Source: Tubiluchus corallicola
Taxonomy: Eukaryota; Priapulida; Priapulimorpha; Priapulimorphida; Tubiluchidae
DNA length: 37,221 nt
Assembly (NCBI GenBank): GCA_030141605.1
Contig: JAQGDQ010001357.1
Coordinates: 7,501 to 44,721 of the forward strand
Direction of reading: 5' to 3'
Within the stretch, counting starts at the first letter, position 1; the number at the start of each line of letters is the position of its first letter. Under the pieces are notes generated by a model. That model worked only from the letters and a program-made list of their open reading frames with translations, did no database searches and was not told where the DNA came from. Made by a program: the position numbers and the translations under genes. Of this stretch, positions 35,701 to 37,221 are shown one piece after another.

Positions 35701-36871
35701 GTGACTTGTTCTTGCCTTTAAGCAAGTCATTCTATGTTACGTACATCATATAATAATTTCAATATTTCTAAGCGTATATTAGAATACAACGATCGTTGTT
35801 CGAGGGTTGCTTTTTCCTTTAATACCGAATACCTTTAATACTTTCAGATGCACCACAGCCATCCAAATAAATACTTGCAGTCTTTGAATGCAAGACCACT
35901 GCTTTAAAATGCGAATTTCGTTCATATTTTGCACAAACCTGTCTTTGTAGAGACCGTGAACCGTACTGAACACCAGCTGGTGGTAAGCAATCGTTCCGTC
36001 TTGACAACCAATGGCCTAAAAAATTTAATAACAGACTTAATTGTTTTTGCTGTAAATGATCAAAGCAAAATAGAACTCAATCTTAAACTGTAGGCCAAAA
36101 CAATCTACACTTTGAAATATTGAAAGAAAACATACTATTTTTCATGTATGACTTACGTGAAAGAATTATTACCGCACAAACACAATTTCACATTCGCGCC
36201 ACTAGTTCTTCGCTGTTACATGCATTTCGCCATTGGCTAGGTAGACGGACACTAGCGCCTGTATTTTGGAAACGCATTGCACTTAAAAAAGTATTGTACC
36301 TGTTAATTCAGATGTGTTAGTTTGTGAACGCATTACACAAAAAACATTACTCTCAATTCACATGTGTCAGTTTGTGATCGAAAAACCGACATATTGCATT
36401 TTCACTTTTATTTCGTGGTGAGACAATGCGCCTAAAATAAATGACTGAAAGTATTTTGTGCACAAAACATATTTAGAAAAAGTCGTAGAAAAGGTTTACT
36501 GGGATGCGTATGGTAAAAGGGCAAAATGCAAAAAACCGGACTGGGGTAATTTTTTACCCCAGGGTGACCCTATAAGGGTTAAGACGCGGAACAGCAGACT
36601 GTTCCTAAGAAATAATCAGCAAATACAGATTGCTTACTGTACTAAATCAACCTAAACAAAATTTACAGTTATAACCTACCACGTAGTTTGCATCTGGCTT
36701 AGCTCGACAGCACCACACCCACGAATTCTGTTCAGCAATGGTACCAAGACTGACCCCGTCCTTTGTGTACAAGGTGGCCTGCTGGTTGGACCCGCCCGCT
36801 ACCAGATATTCTCCTTTGCTAAAGAAACTAAGACAACAAGGATCGTAGCCCAACACTCTGTCTTTACCAAT
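753..36871 (-). CDS. IFT122: IFT122 gene, internal part (19 exons), intraflagellar transport protein 122
   Basis: This is the coding span of a minus-strand gene whose product is a core subunit of IFT-A, the complex that drives retrograde transport in cilia and import of some membrane proteins. Joining 19 exons gives 887 uninterrupted codons. The order matches the family: end of the first WD40 propeller and second propeller (partial residues 1 to about 357), TPR-like helical solenoid (about 358-778), a CxxC/CxxC zinc motif (about 779-816) and an acidic linker (817-887). Diagnostic stretches are [18 protein letters not shown]-like [30 protein letters not shown] and [14 protein letters not shown], all close to vertebrate IFT122. 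The start codon and the N-terminal propeller lie beyond 37221, and the last cysteine-rich exons lie before position 1. I see no frameshift or internal stop, so the gene looks functional. IFT140, WDR19 and WDR35 share the architecture but not these sequences. Confidence 0.95.
1255..1782. mobile_element. hAT-type MITE, copy A
   Basis: The element starts CAGGGATGAGAAT and ends ATTCTCATCACTG, the inverted repeat with one change. It is flanked by an 8 bp target duplication with one mismatch (catctctc and catttctc). CAGGG termini and an 8 bp duplication are the hAT signature. Copy B at 18246-18730 is nearly identical, except that A has an extra G-rich piece near 1318-1360. No transposase is visible. 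Confidence 0.85.
1783..2734. other. AT-rich intron sequence, no gene identified
   Basis: This is intron sequence between exons 18 and 19. Most is AT-rich and structureless. It holds a short plus-strand exon-like segment at 2337-2414, discussed under findings, and a short copy of a motif also seen near 7324 and 7507 (aaaggaaaacaggatgatt at about 2017). Confidence 0.5.
2735..3232. repeat. 36 bp minisatellite with CACGTG in most units
   Basis: About 14 copies of a 36 bp unit, core gtaggaccactaacctgg followed by accgcacgtgaatcaaag. The middle units are most alike and the edges degenerate. Many units contain the palindrome CACGTG. Open frames here come from the period being a multiple of three. 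Confidence 0.9.
3434..3565 (-). CDS. IFT122: IFT122 exon 18 of window (acidic segment)
   Basis: The exon has 132 nt. It completes Glu, then [37 protein letters not shown] and TESTMR plus one base of Gly. VL.LVEF.LE.G.TDEEA..LID is conserved; the ENEEEEQW part is less conserved. The acceptor is TTTTTCTGCAG; the donor is GAG|GTAACG. Confidence 0.94.
3683..3877. repeat. Partial tandem duplication in intron
   Basis: A block of about 50 bp (aattagtcatg through cacccgagttaacat) occurs at about 3685-3731 and again at about 3830-3876, with almost no differences. Confidence 0.75.
4050..4562 (-). mobile_element. Non-LTR retrotransposon 3' fragment (end of RT ORF)
   Basis: The minus-strand open frame at 4164-4562 (132 codons) resembles the C-terminal tail following the reverse transcriptase domain of CR1/Jockey-like LINEs: segments such as [15 protein letters not shown] and [16 protein letters not shown] fit that pattern. 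Downstream, 4050-4110 on the minus strand ends with AATAAA-like and AAATCAAATC repeats, as LINE tails do. It is 5'-truncated and lies in the same orientation as IFT122, inside the intron between exons 17 and 18. Recognition is from pattern memory, not a search. Confidence 0.7.
4984..5015 (+). promoter_or_regulatory. Cluster of heat-shock elements (HSF sites)
   Basis: GAA at 4984, TTC at 4989 and GAA at 4994 form a perfect GAAnnTTCnnGAA. GAA at 4998, TTC at 5003, GAA at 5008 and TTC at 5013 form a second, four-module element. Such alternating 5 bp modules are the binding site of trimeric HSF1. Confidence 0.85.
5026..5032 (+). promoter_or_regulatory. TATA box of the solo LTR
   Basis: TATATAA lies 11 bp after the last heat-shock module. 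A start site would be expected near 5055-5062, and the spacing resembles Hsp70-type promoters. Confidence 0.75.
5203..5208 (+). terminator. Polyadenylation signal of the solo LTR
   Basis: AATAAA about 145 bp after the predicted start, followed by a T-rich stretch. This is consistent with the R region of an LTR. Confidence 0.5.
5651..5802. repeat. 76 bp unit duplicated in tandem
   Basis: Two nearly identical 76 bp units begin with ccataattttg at 5651 and 5727. Each carries gcagccattttg and ggccatttttg, which read as AAAATGGC-type motifs on the minus strand. Confidence 0.85.
5882..5996 (-). CDS. IFT122: IFT122 exon 17 of window (zinc-binding CxxC pair)
   Basis: The exon has 115 nt, starts in phase 0 and ends one base into Glu. 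It encodes [15 protein letters not shown], then [16 protein letters not shown] and VFSFVSF. CYRC and CVNC form the two halves of a likely zinc ribbon, as in the family's CYRCSTNNPLLN...CINCRQPF. The acceptor is AATTTTAG; the donor is TTG|GTAAGT. Confidence 0.94.
6078..6556. repeat. 61 bp minisatellite, about 7.5 units
   Basis: Units repeat cagggtggatcaaaaa at 6099 and 6160 and every 61 bp thereafter, followed by an atcatgcatgatgattc segment. The right edge holds a partial extra copy. It occupies the intron between exons 16 and 17. Confidence 0.92.
6560..7066. other. Intron sequence, nothing recognised
   Basis: This is unique-looking intron sequence between the 61 bp array and exon 16. I see no repeats, RNA gene or convincing open frame. 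Confidence 0.5.
7067..7232 (-). CDS. IFT122: IFT122 exon 16 of window (helical solenoid)
   Basis: The exon has 166 nt. Its first base completes Val, then [40 protein letters not shown] and [15 protein letters not shown]. The LF.LAKQ...LGA and RAKPF.D.E segments match the family. The acceptor is ATTGTCTCAG; the donor is GAG|GTAAGC. It ends in phase 0. Confidence 0.94.
7361..7497. repeat. 34 bp tandem repeat carrying CTCF-core-like motifs
   Basis: Four units of 34 bp, each containing CCACTAGATGGCA or a one-base variant, at 7368, 7402, 7436 and 7470. The motif fits the CTCF core CCASYAGRKGGC. It lies in the intron between exons 15 and 16. Confidence 0.85.
8032..8230 (-). CDS. IFT122: IFT122 exon 15 of window (helical solenoid)
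   Basis: The exon has 199 nt. It completes Glu, then [55 protein letters not shown] and [10 protein letters not shown] plus two bases of Val. The PE.LFNIS.F.L motif and GISK end are conserved. The acceptor is TTATTTTCAG. The donor is AGT|GTATCC; the alternative GT two bases earlier would break the frame into exon 16. Confidence 0.93.
8262..9262. mobile_element. MITE-like element with internal tandem repeats, copy 1
   Basis: The left part (agttcagactgg, then gtgaactgctttgcgagttactgtcgg) matches copies at 19715-20647 and 28826-29496. The centre is about seven units of 110-122 bp built from tctagtctgaacacgcttg, cgagttacttagtgagtt and gtcggagagtaactc. The right end is truncated compared with the other copies. 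It fills the intron between exons 14 and 15. Confidence 0.75.
9370..9690 (+). repeat. Dispersed repeat D1, copy 1
   Basis: The copy shares gaaaaggtcaaagg, tttgtgtacacttg, atagtaacagttttaac and agctagaaccttacctag with 25390-25690 and, reversed, with 15755-16010. Coding capacity is absent. It may be a SINE or MITE family, but I see no clear ends. Confidence 0.7.
9790..9930 (-). CDS. IFT122: IFT122 exon 14 of window (TPR-like repeats)
   Basis: The exon has 141 nt. It completes Ala, then [40 protein letters not shown] and CLDIAA, and ends one base into a Glu codon. The [14 protein letters not shown] block is a family signature. The acceptor is TTTTTTCCAG; the donor is CTG|GTATGT. Confidence 0.96.
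10085..11125. repeat. 88 bp minisatellite, about 12 units
   Basis: The anchor gtgaacttaa recurs at 10121, 10209 and 10297 and on to about 11080. Each unit includes actgtacagt, a near or perfect palindrome, and gtcagtaaatagaggggtga. Inner units are almost identical and outer ones diverge. It lies in the intron between exons 13 and 14. Confidence 0.93.
11126..11590. other. Intron sequence, nothing recognised
   Basis: This is AT-rich intron sequence. An AATAAA-like end at about 11585 leads into the AAT microsatellite, which could be the tail of an old retroposon, but I cannot define one. Confidence 0.45.
11594..11752. repeat. AAT/TAA trinucleotide microsatellite
   Basis: Long interrupted (TAA)n sequence with a few ACA and TGA interruptions. 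It lies just downstream of exon 13 in gene orientation. Confidence 0.97.
11802..11904 (-). CDS. IFT122: IFT122 exon 13 of window (TPR-like repeats)
   Basis: The exon has 103 nt, starts in phase 0 and ends one base into an Ala codon. It encodes [16 protein letters not shown], then [18 protein letters not shown]. The [17 protein letters not shown] motif is near-identical to vertebrate IFT122. The acceptor is TTTTCGCAG; the donor is AAG|GTACAG. Confidence 0.96.
11935..12655. repeat. TTCGAATCGAATTCGAA-rich region with a 28-31 bp tandem array
   Basis: From 12310 to 12650 about eleven imperfect units read ggttcgaatcgaattcgaag plus an A-run. The left flank (11935-12085) has scattered versions of the same palindromic words. 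Similar TTCGAA-rich sequence occurs inside some animal MITEs, but I found no terminal repeats here. Confidence 0.85.
12809..13276. mobile_element. hAT-type MITE with CAGGGTTCCCACAG ends
   Basis: A perfect 14 bp terminal inverted repeat, CAGGGTTCCCACAG on the left and CTGTGGGAACCCTG on the right, bounds 468 bp. CAGGG...CCCTG ends are typical of hAT elements. A target duplication is not evident. No intact transposase; the minus-strand open frame inside is a by-product. Confidence 0.82.
13500..14085. repeat. 41 bp AT-rich tandem array, degenerate
   Basis: The unit is about 41 bp, with tttgatcaaaatagctaaat and tacaattaaaatc. The core at 13690-13860 is nearly exact and the flanks are diverged. 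The array ends about 65 bp from exon 12. Confidence 0.88.
14153..14324 (-). CDS. IFT122: IFT122 exon 12 of window (TPR-like repeats)
   Basis: The exon has 172 nt. Its first base completes Met, followed by [20 protein letters not shown], then [20 protein letters not shown] and [17 protein letters not shown]. Two helical hairpins are visible ([15 protein letters not shown] and [11 protein letters not shown]). The acceptor is GTTTGCAG; the donor is GAT|GTAAGC. It ends in phase 0. Confidence 0.96.
14370..15015. repeat. 73 bp minisatellite, about 9 units
   Basis: Repeated words are attcattttaaaggacaag, ccagtgaatttcgatcaaaa and cattcatctgtgtcggaatc. Two unit types (tttcccaaaaatt and tttgccagaaatt) alternate, suggesting multi-unit duplications. 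Confidence 0.92.
15062..15172. repeat. Dispersed repeat R1, copy 2
   Basis: Matches 1-112. It ends exactly where the TCTAA array begins, so the array may have grown from this element's tail. Confidence 0.6.
15172..15534. repeat. Pentanucleotide array shifting TCTAA to TCTCA to CCTCA
   Basis: Blocks in order: (TCTAA)n, a short TGTAA interruption, mixed CCAGTCC-like words, (TCTCA)n, (CCTCA)n, (TCCCA)n, then back to TCTAA and CCTAA. It ends within about 25 bp of the splice donor of exon 11 (intron after exon 11). Confidence 0.95.
15556..15722 (-). CDS. IFT122: IFT122 exon 11 of window (TPR-like repeats)
   Basis: The exon has 167 nt, starts in phase 0 and ends two bases into a Met codon. It encodes [18 protein letters not shown], then [20 protein letters not shown] and [17 protein letters not shown]. 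The [15 protein letters not shown] pattern is diagnostic. The acceptor is TTTTACAG; the donor is AAT|GTAAGC. Confidence 0.96.
15755..16010 (-). repeat. Dispersed repeat D1, copy 2 (inverted)
   Basis: The reverse complement matches 9370-9690 and 25390-25690, including acttttgaccttttcacgat and ctgctagctgttaaaac. It directly adjoins a D2 copy. Confidence 0.7.
16045..16265 (+). repeat. Dispersed repeat D2, copy 1
   Basis: Shares gacttacgtgaaagaattat, cattcgcgccactagttctt and ctgttacatgcattt with 36070-36300 and, reversed, with 23770-23870. No coding signal; the family is unknown. Confidence 0.72.
16266..17034. other. AT-rich intron sequence, nothing recognised
   Basis: Low-GC intron sequence before exon 10 in window order. 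There is a perfect 16 bp palindrome ctttagtatactaaag at 16621 but no gene or longer repeat. Confidence 0.5.
17035..17196 (-). CDS. IFT122: IFT122 exon 10 of window (TPR-like repeats)
   Basis: The exon has 162 nt and is phase 0 at both ends. It encodes [20 protein letters not shown], then [20 protein letters not shown] and [14 protein letters not shown]. The [12 protein letters not shown] helix pair is typical of the TPR-like solenoid shared by IFT-A subunits. The acceptor is TCTTTAG; the donor is AAG|GTTGTG, a weak donor supported by phase and homology. Confidence 0.95.
17230..18030. repeat. 55 bp minisatellite, about 14 units, with one inserted hairpin
   Basis: The word tggatttataaacctaag recurs every 55-56 bp, with aagaactcttaaggg between. 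One unit is split by a 53 bp foldback sequence at 17866-17918. The array lies in the intron between exons 9 and 10. Confidence 0.93.
17866..17918. mobile_element. 53 bp foldback insertion inside a minisatellite unit
   Basis: Perfect 14 bp inverted repeats agcaatacgtaact (17873-17886) and agttacgtattgct (17905-17918) surround an 18 bp loop. Neighbouring units read straight from tgtct to gatta without it, so the insertion is recent relative to the array. Confidence 0.7.
18246..18730. mobile_element. hAT-type MITE, copy B
   Basis: Begins CAGGGATGAGAAT and ends ATTCTCATCCCTG, a perfect 13 bp inverted repeat. The body matches copy A at 1255-1782 almost base for base after 18320. No clear target duplication remains. 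Confidence 0.87.
18779..19321 (+). mobile_element. Non-LTR retrotransposon 3' fragment
   Basis: A plus-strand open frame to 19135 encodes [20 protein letters not shown] and a Cys/His tail ([13 protein letters not shown]). This matches the C-terminal zinc-knuckle-like end of LINE reverse transcriptases (pattern: S..L.IE.GR....R.C..C.....E.H....CP). A near-duplicate of the last 60 bp follows, then a (TA)n tail at about 19296-19321. 5'-truncated, opposite to IFT122. Confidence 0.75.
19376..19529 (-). CDS. IFT122: IFT122 exon 9 of window (start of helical solenoid)
   Basis: The exon has 154 nt. Its first base completes Leu, then [40 protein letters not shown] and [11 protein letters not shown]. 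The family version is AYQIACLGVTDTDW...[17 protein letters not shown]. The acceptor is CTCCGCAG; the donor is GAG|GTTGAT, with T at +3. It ends in phase 0. Confidence 0.95.
19715..20647. mobile_element. MITE-like element with internal tandem repeats, copy 2
   Basis: Ends are inverted: GTAGCTTAAGGCTCGT on the left and, read in reverse, GTAGCTTATGGCACGT on the right (14 of 16 match), continuing into AGTTTTCT on both sides. Inside are units of about 110-125 bp built from the same words as copies 1 and 3. No open transposase. It lies in the intron between exons 8 and 9. Confidence 0.8.
20752..21305. repeat. 75 bp minisatellite, about 7 units
   Basis: The word aaccaataatcttgaatttt recurs every 75 bp from 20837, followed by cgttaccgtgaatttc and aatcttgaaataacttcatt. 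One unit is internally deleted at about 21210-21240. Confidence 0.92.
21407..21525 (-). CDS. IFT122: IFT122 exon 8 of window (end of second propeller)
   Basis: The exon has 119 nt, starts in phase 0 and ends two bases into a Leu codon. It encodes [19 protein letters not shown], then [18 protein letters not shown] and NY. The [12 protein letters not shown] motif marks the passage from propeller to helical repeats. The acceptor is CTTTTTAG; the donor is CCT|GTATGT. Confidence 0.94.
21623..21722 (+). mobile_element. TTAA-ended element, left-end fragment
   Basis: Begins TTAACTCCTTCAGGACCGCA and is repeated, with about 80% identity by eye, at 22140-22237. TTAA termini with inward CTC/CCT words suggest the piggyBac superfamily, which inserts at TTAA. 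Confidence 0.55.
21884..22090 (+). other. Exon-like open segment on the plus strand, unknown
   Basis: 207 nt (69 codons, no stop) lie between an ATTGCAG acceptor and an AAAAG|GTAACT donor, phase 0 at both ends. The peptide is rich in Lys, Glu and Asp (for example [17 protein letters not shown] and [19 protein letters not shown]). It sits between two copies of the TTAA-element left end, antisense to IFT122. It could be a captured host exon or a chance frame. Confidence 0.3.
22140..22860 (+). mobile_element. TTAA-ended (piggyBac-like) MITE
   Basis: The right end GGTCCTGAAAGAGTTAA is the inverted repeat of the TTAACTCCTTCAGGACC left end at 21623 (16 of 17). The body from about 22295 to 22860 matches the reverse complement of 27529-28108. 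Two stacked left ends imply a nested insertion or internal duplication. Confidence 0.65.
22861..23612. other. Intron sequence, nothing recognised
   Basis: Intron sequence between the MITE and exon 7. AT-rich, without repeats I can name or an RNA gene. Confidence 0.5.
23613..23732 (-). CDS. IFT122: IFT122 exon 7 of window, followed by a GC donor
   Basis: The exon has 120 nt and is phase 0 at both ends. It encodes [19 protein letters not shown], then [15 protein letters not shown] and QQQKLQ, matching the family's [23 protein letters not shown]. The acceptor is TATTACAG. The donor is CAG|GCAAGT, a GC rather than GT start; it keeps KLQ joined in frame to GF of the next exon, as in the family. 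The opposite strand is also open for about 50 codons here, which is only a shadow. Confidence 0.93.
23770..23870 (-). repeat. Dispersed repeat D2, copy 3 (inverted, short)
   Basis: The reverse complement of 23800-23865 contains gacttacgtgaaagaatgat and cacacaaacacaattt, matching 16045-16265 and 36070-36300. Confidence 0.65.
24080..24350. repeat. CTCTCACTCTCAGT-rich irregular tandem repeat
   Basis: Words gcagcagtcatgctactcat and ctctcactctcagtgttcag recur four or five times with irregular spacing (about 50-80 bp). Short open frames across it are repeat artefacts. Confidence 0.85.
24511..24815. repeat. 16 bp minisatellite GGTTAACATTGGGCCC
   Basis: About 18 units of ggttaacattgggccc with variants gtgccc and gtgcaa. 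Three-unit patterns (gggccc, gtgccc, gggccc, gtgcaa) repeat, showing higher-order duplication. Each unit contains the palindromes GTTAAC and often GGGCCC. Confidence 0.93.
24898..24970 (+). mobile_element. tRNA-like SINE head or pseudo-tRNA
   Basis: The segment reads ggcttgcgatccacaggtcc, then the B-box-like ggttcaaaccc at 24945-24955, resembling the anticodon arm and T arm of a tRNA. The A box and acceptor stem are poor, so it is not a working tRNA gene. Confidence 0.5.
25070..25135 (-). mobile_element. tRNA-like SINE head or pseudo-tRNA (minus strand)
   Basis: On the minus strand, AGCACAAGGTTGTGGGTTCG is followed by AGACCC; GGGTTCGAGACCC at 25109-25097 is a T-arm/B-box match. It starts about 30 bp beyond the donor of exon 6. 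The tRNA fold is incomplete. Confidence 0.5.
25167..25331 (-). CDS. IFT122: IFT122 exon 6 of window (second propeller)
   Basis: The exon has 165 nt and is phase 0 at both ends. It encodes [20 protein letters not shown], then [19 protein letters not shown] and [16 protein letters not shown]. The acceptor is GCGCTTCAG. The donor is CAG|GTTATT, weak by U1 pairing but fixed by the reading phase of the next exon. Confidence 0.94.
25390..25990 (+). repeat. Dispersed repeat D1, copy 3, with triplicated 3' part
   Basis: 25390-25690 matches the D1 copy at 9370-9690. Its 3' part (gcatataagtccacataaaa, then gaagttaatgaactgatgtg and the tttgctttaccc block) is present three times with a period of about 137 bp, anchors ctgatg at 25651, 25787 and 25924. 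Confidence 0.75.
26083..26220 (-). CDS. IFT122: IFT122 exon 5 of window (second propeller)
   Basis: The exon has 138 nt and is phase 0 at both ends. It encodes [17 protein letters not shown], then [19 protein letters not shown] and LLVGLKNGQ. The [19 protein letters not shown] block is one of the most conserved parts of the protein. The acceptor is TTGTTTAG and the donor CAG|GTATGT. Confidence 0.95.
26225..26960. other. Intron sequence with a possible retroelement motif
   Basis: Mostly featureless AT-rich intron. On the minus strand at about 26885-26930 the words CACTGATGATGACAGCAGTA and CTCCGTCGAAACG occur together; this CTGATGA...CGAAACG pair is common at ends of some animal retroelements. 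No coding part is present. Confidence 0.4.
26960..27268. repeat. About 76-81 bp tandem repeat, four units
   Basis: Anchor actaattatgtattta at about 26966, 27046, 27127 and 27203, followed by aaagccaaataggtaatga and ataagcagacc. Indels change the spacing. Confidence 0.9.
27529..28108 (-). mobile_element. TTAA-ended MITE, second copy (inverted)
   Basis: Matches the reverse complement of 22295-22860: shared words include tttgataatttttgtaggtt, ctgcagtgtttgcactgtaa and ctaagttggagtgcctgaaa. Its outer end reads GTAACTCC, so the TTAA is mutated. No terminal repeat is seen on the other side. Confidence 0.75.
28110..28512. repeat. 149 bp tandem repeat, 2.7 units, with CTCF-core-like motifs
   Basis: tgtattcatctccccgctgt recurs at about 28119, 28269 and 28418. 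Each unit contains TGCCATCTAGTGG (28195, 28347, 28497), the reverse complement of the motif repeated at 7368-7482. Confidence 0.9.
28826..29496. mobile_element. MITE-like element with internal tandem repeats, copy 3
   Basis: The left end has TGGCGTTCGGACTAG and the right end, reversed, TGGCACCTTCACACCAG. Inside, gtgaactgctttgcgagtta and about four units of about 124 bp (tctctagtctgaacgtactt) match copies 1 and 2. Three central units are almost identical. Confidence 0.78.
29500..29971. other. Intron sequence, nothing recognised
   Basis: Unique-looking intron sequence between the MITE-like element and exon 4. No open frame or repeat of note. Confidence 0.5.
29972..30109 (-). CDS. IFT122: IFT122 exon 4 of window (second propeller)
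   Basis: The exon has 138 nt and is phase 0 at both ends. It encodes [26 protein letters not shown] and [17 protein letters not shown]. The [15 protein letters not shown] blade strand is nearly invariant in IFT122. The acceptor is TTCTTCCAG and the donor CAG|GTAAGT. Confidence 0.95.
30238..32256. repeat. 60 bp minisatellite, about 34 units, AP-1-like sites in each
   Basis: An exact 60 bp period: gtgagtcagctgatgtagta, then gcaactgactcaacttcagc, then cgagctagctgatttactgt. Nearly every unit has TGAGTCA and TGACTCA, 24 bp apart, plus CAGCTG. Because 60 is a multiple of three the minus strand stays open for 675 codons ([20 protein letters not shown] repeated) and the plus strand for long stretches. 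It fills the intron between exons 3 and 4; I do not call it coding. Confidence 0.97.
32447..32567 (-). CDS. IFT122: IFT122 exon 3 of window (second propeller)
   Basis: The exon has 121 nt. Its first base completes the Arg codon, followed by [32 protein letters not shown] and KEKLA. The family counterpart is [22 protein letters not shown]. The acceptor is GACAG and the donor is the consensus GCG|GTAAGT. It ends in phase 0. Confidence 0.95.
32640..32950. other. Intron sequence, nothing recognised
   Basis: AT-rich intron sequence between exon 3 and the GC-rich array. No feature found. Confidence 0.5.
32955..33360. repeat. CpG-rich minisatellite, about 21 bp unit
   Basis: Units read ggaaagccacgacgcgctcg with c/t and aag/acg variants, roughly 19 copies. 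GC content and CpG count are far above the surrounding intron. Long open frames in several phases are repeat artefacts. Confidence 0.92.
33505..35725. repeat. 72 bp satellite-like array, about 30.7 units
   Basis: Highly uniform 72 bp units: gtttaagtgataacagtaaa, ataaacccaacatactgagt, gacttgttctttcctttagc, acaccacaaaca. Most units differ at one to three sites (tgc/tac, gcg/gtg). The 741-codon minus-strand frame follows from 72 being a multiple of three. It lies in the intron between exons 2 and 3. Confidence 0.98.
35939..36015 (-). CDS. IFT122: IFT122 exon 2 of window (WD40 propeller)
   Basis: The exon has 77 nt and encodes [20 protein letters not shown] and then GLYKD plus two bases of an Arg codon. 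This matches the VGCQDGTI...[15 protein letters not shown] stretch of the family. The acceptor is TTTTTTAG; the donor is CAG|GTTTGT, with T at +3. It ends in phase 2. Confidence 0.93.
36070..36300 (+). repeat. Dispersed repeat D2, copy 2
   Basis: Closely matches 16045-16265 (gacttacgtgaaagaattat, cattcgcgccactagttctt, ctgttacatgcattt). It ends near ttggaaacgcattgcac. Confidence 0.72.
36300..36679. other. Intron sequence with a hairpin and a possible TTAA element end
   Basis: A perfect 9 bp stem with a TTTT loop, ctggggtaa/ttaccccag, lies at 36541-36562. It is followed by gaccctataagggttaa, whose reverse TTAACCCTTATAGGG looks like a piggyBac-type end. No matching other end was found. Confidence 0.4.
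36680..36871 (-). CDS. IFT122: IFT122 exon 1 of window (WD40 propeller)
   Basis: The exon has 192 nt, starts and ends in phase 0 and encodes partial residues 1-64, from [13 protein letters not shown] to PDANYV. It includes the family hallmark [10 protein letters not shown], part of the WD40 propeller region. The acceptor is a long T-run followed by CAG at 36872-36874; the donor is GTG|GTAGGT. The upstream exons with the N-terminal WD repeats are outside the window. Confidence 0.95.
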
Positions 36872-36945
36872 CTGAAAAAAATAAATTACAATGTGCAATA
36901 TAAACCGACCTTGAAGCGCAAACAAGCCATTGGTACATAGAAATC

Positions 36946-37075
36946 AGCGTGTGACCTTGACCCTTGTCTGACCTGTGAACTTGACTGTTATCTGACCCTG
37001 ATCTGACTTAGAAATCAGTGTGTGACCTGTGACCTTGACTGTTATCTGACCCTGATCTGACTAAGAAATCAGTGT
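36946..37075. repeat. Short tandem repeat with TGACC words
   Basis: The block of about 62 bp (gtgtgacctgtgaccttgac, ttatctgaccctgatctgac) is repeated twice with partial copies before it. Intron sequence upstream of exon 1 of the window. Confidence 0.8.
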
Positions 37076-37221
37076 GTACACACTTACACTCACTAAAATG
37101 TCCAAATCATAAAGATATGTACTTATAATATCTAATTGTGGTTAAGCGTGTTGAAGTCGTGCGAAAAATACCAATAACATTATCATTTCATTGAGAATTT
37201 ATGATTTTATAGGAATTATAG

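Noticed and set aside
33500-35725. 741-codon minus-strand open frame with a 24-residue repeat
   Set aside because: It is the 72 bp array read in one frame. A period divisible by three keeps any open unit open, and the peptide has no recognisable family. It lies inside an intron.

Overview
The window is eukaryotic, almost certainly from a ciliated animal and probably an invertebrate. It carries 19 internal exons of one spliced gene on the minus strand, separated by AT-rich introns full of transposon remnants and tandem repeats. I cannot name the species. The only gene I can support is IFT122 (WDR10), a core subunit of the intraflagellar transport complex A (IFT-A). The exons were found by reading the reverse complement, matching the protein to the remembered family sequence, and requiring splice sites and reading phase to agree. 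They total 2661 nt (887 codons) in one continuous frame from 36871 down to 753. The first part of the protein (about 250 residues of the N-terminal WD40 propeller, judged from the human protein) and the last roughly 85 residues lie outside the window.

Layout in gene order, from high to low coordinates. Exons 1-8 (36871 to 21407) encode the end of the first WD40 propeller and the second propeller. Exons 9-16 (19529 to 7067) encode the TPR-like helical solenoid. Exon 17 (5996-5882) carries paired CxxC zinc-binding motifs. Exons 18-19 (3565-3434 and 832-753) encode an acidic region and linker before the missing C-terminal cysteine-rich end. Seventeen of the eighteen introns bounded by two exons here start with GT; the exception is a GC-AG intron after exon 7. 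Several GT donors have an unusual T at position +3.

The rest of the window is intronic. Most of the long introns hold their own tandem array, with units of 5, 16, 34, 36, 41, 55, 60, 61, 72, 73, 75, 88 or about 149 bp, including two 2 kb arrays (60 bp and 72 bp units) whose periods are multiples of three and so give long but probably meaningless open frames. Mobile elements include: a solo LTR with a textbook heat-shock promoter (4911-5276); hAT-type MITEs at 1255-1782, 12809-13276 and 18246-18730; three copies of a MITE-like element with an expanded internal tandem repeat; TTAA-ended (piggyBac-like) elements; two non-LTR retrotransposon 3' fragments; tRNA-like SINE pieces; and two further dispersed repeat families.

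The observations most worth following are the heat-shock-type LTR; the arrays in which every unit repeats a recognisable factor-binding motif (AP-1/Maf-like TGASTCA, CACGTG E-boxes, CTCF-core-like CCACTAGATGGC); and a phase-0 exon-like open segment on the opposite strand at 21884-22090. All of this is from reading by eye; no alignment or search was run.
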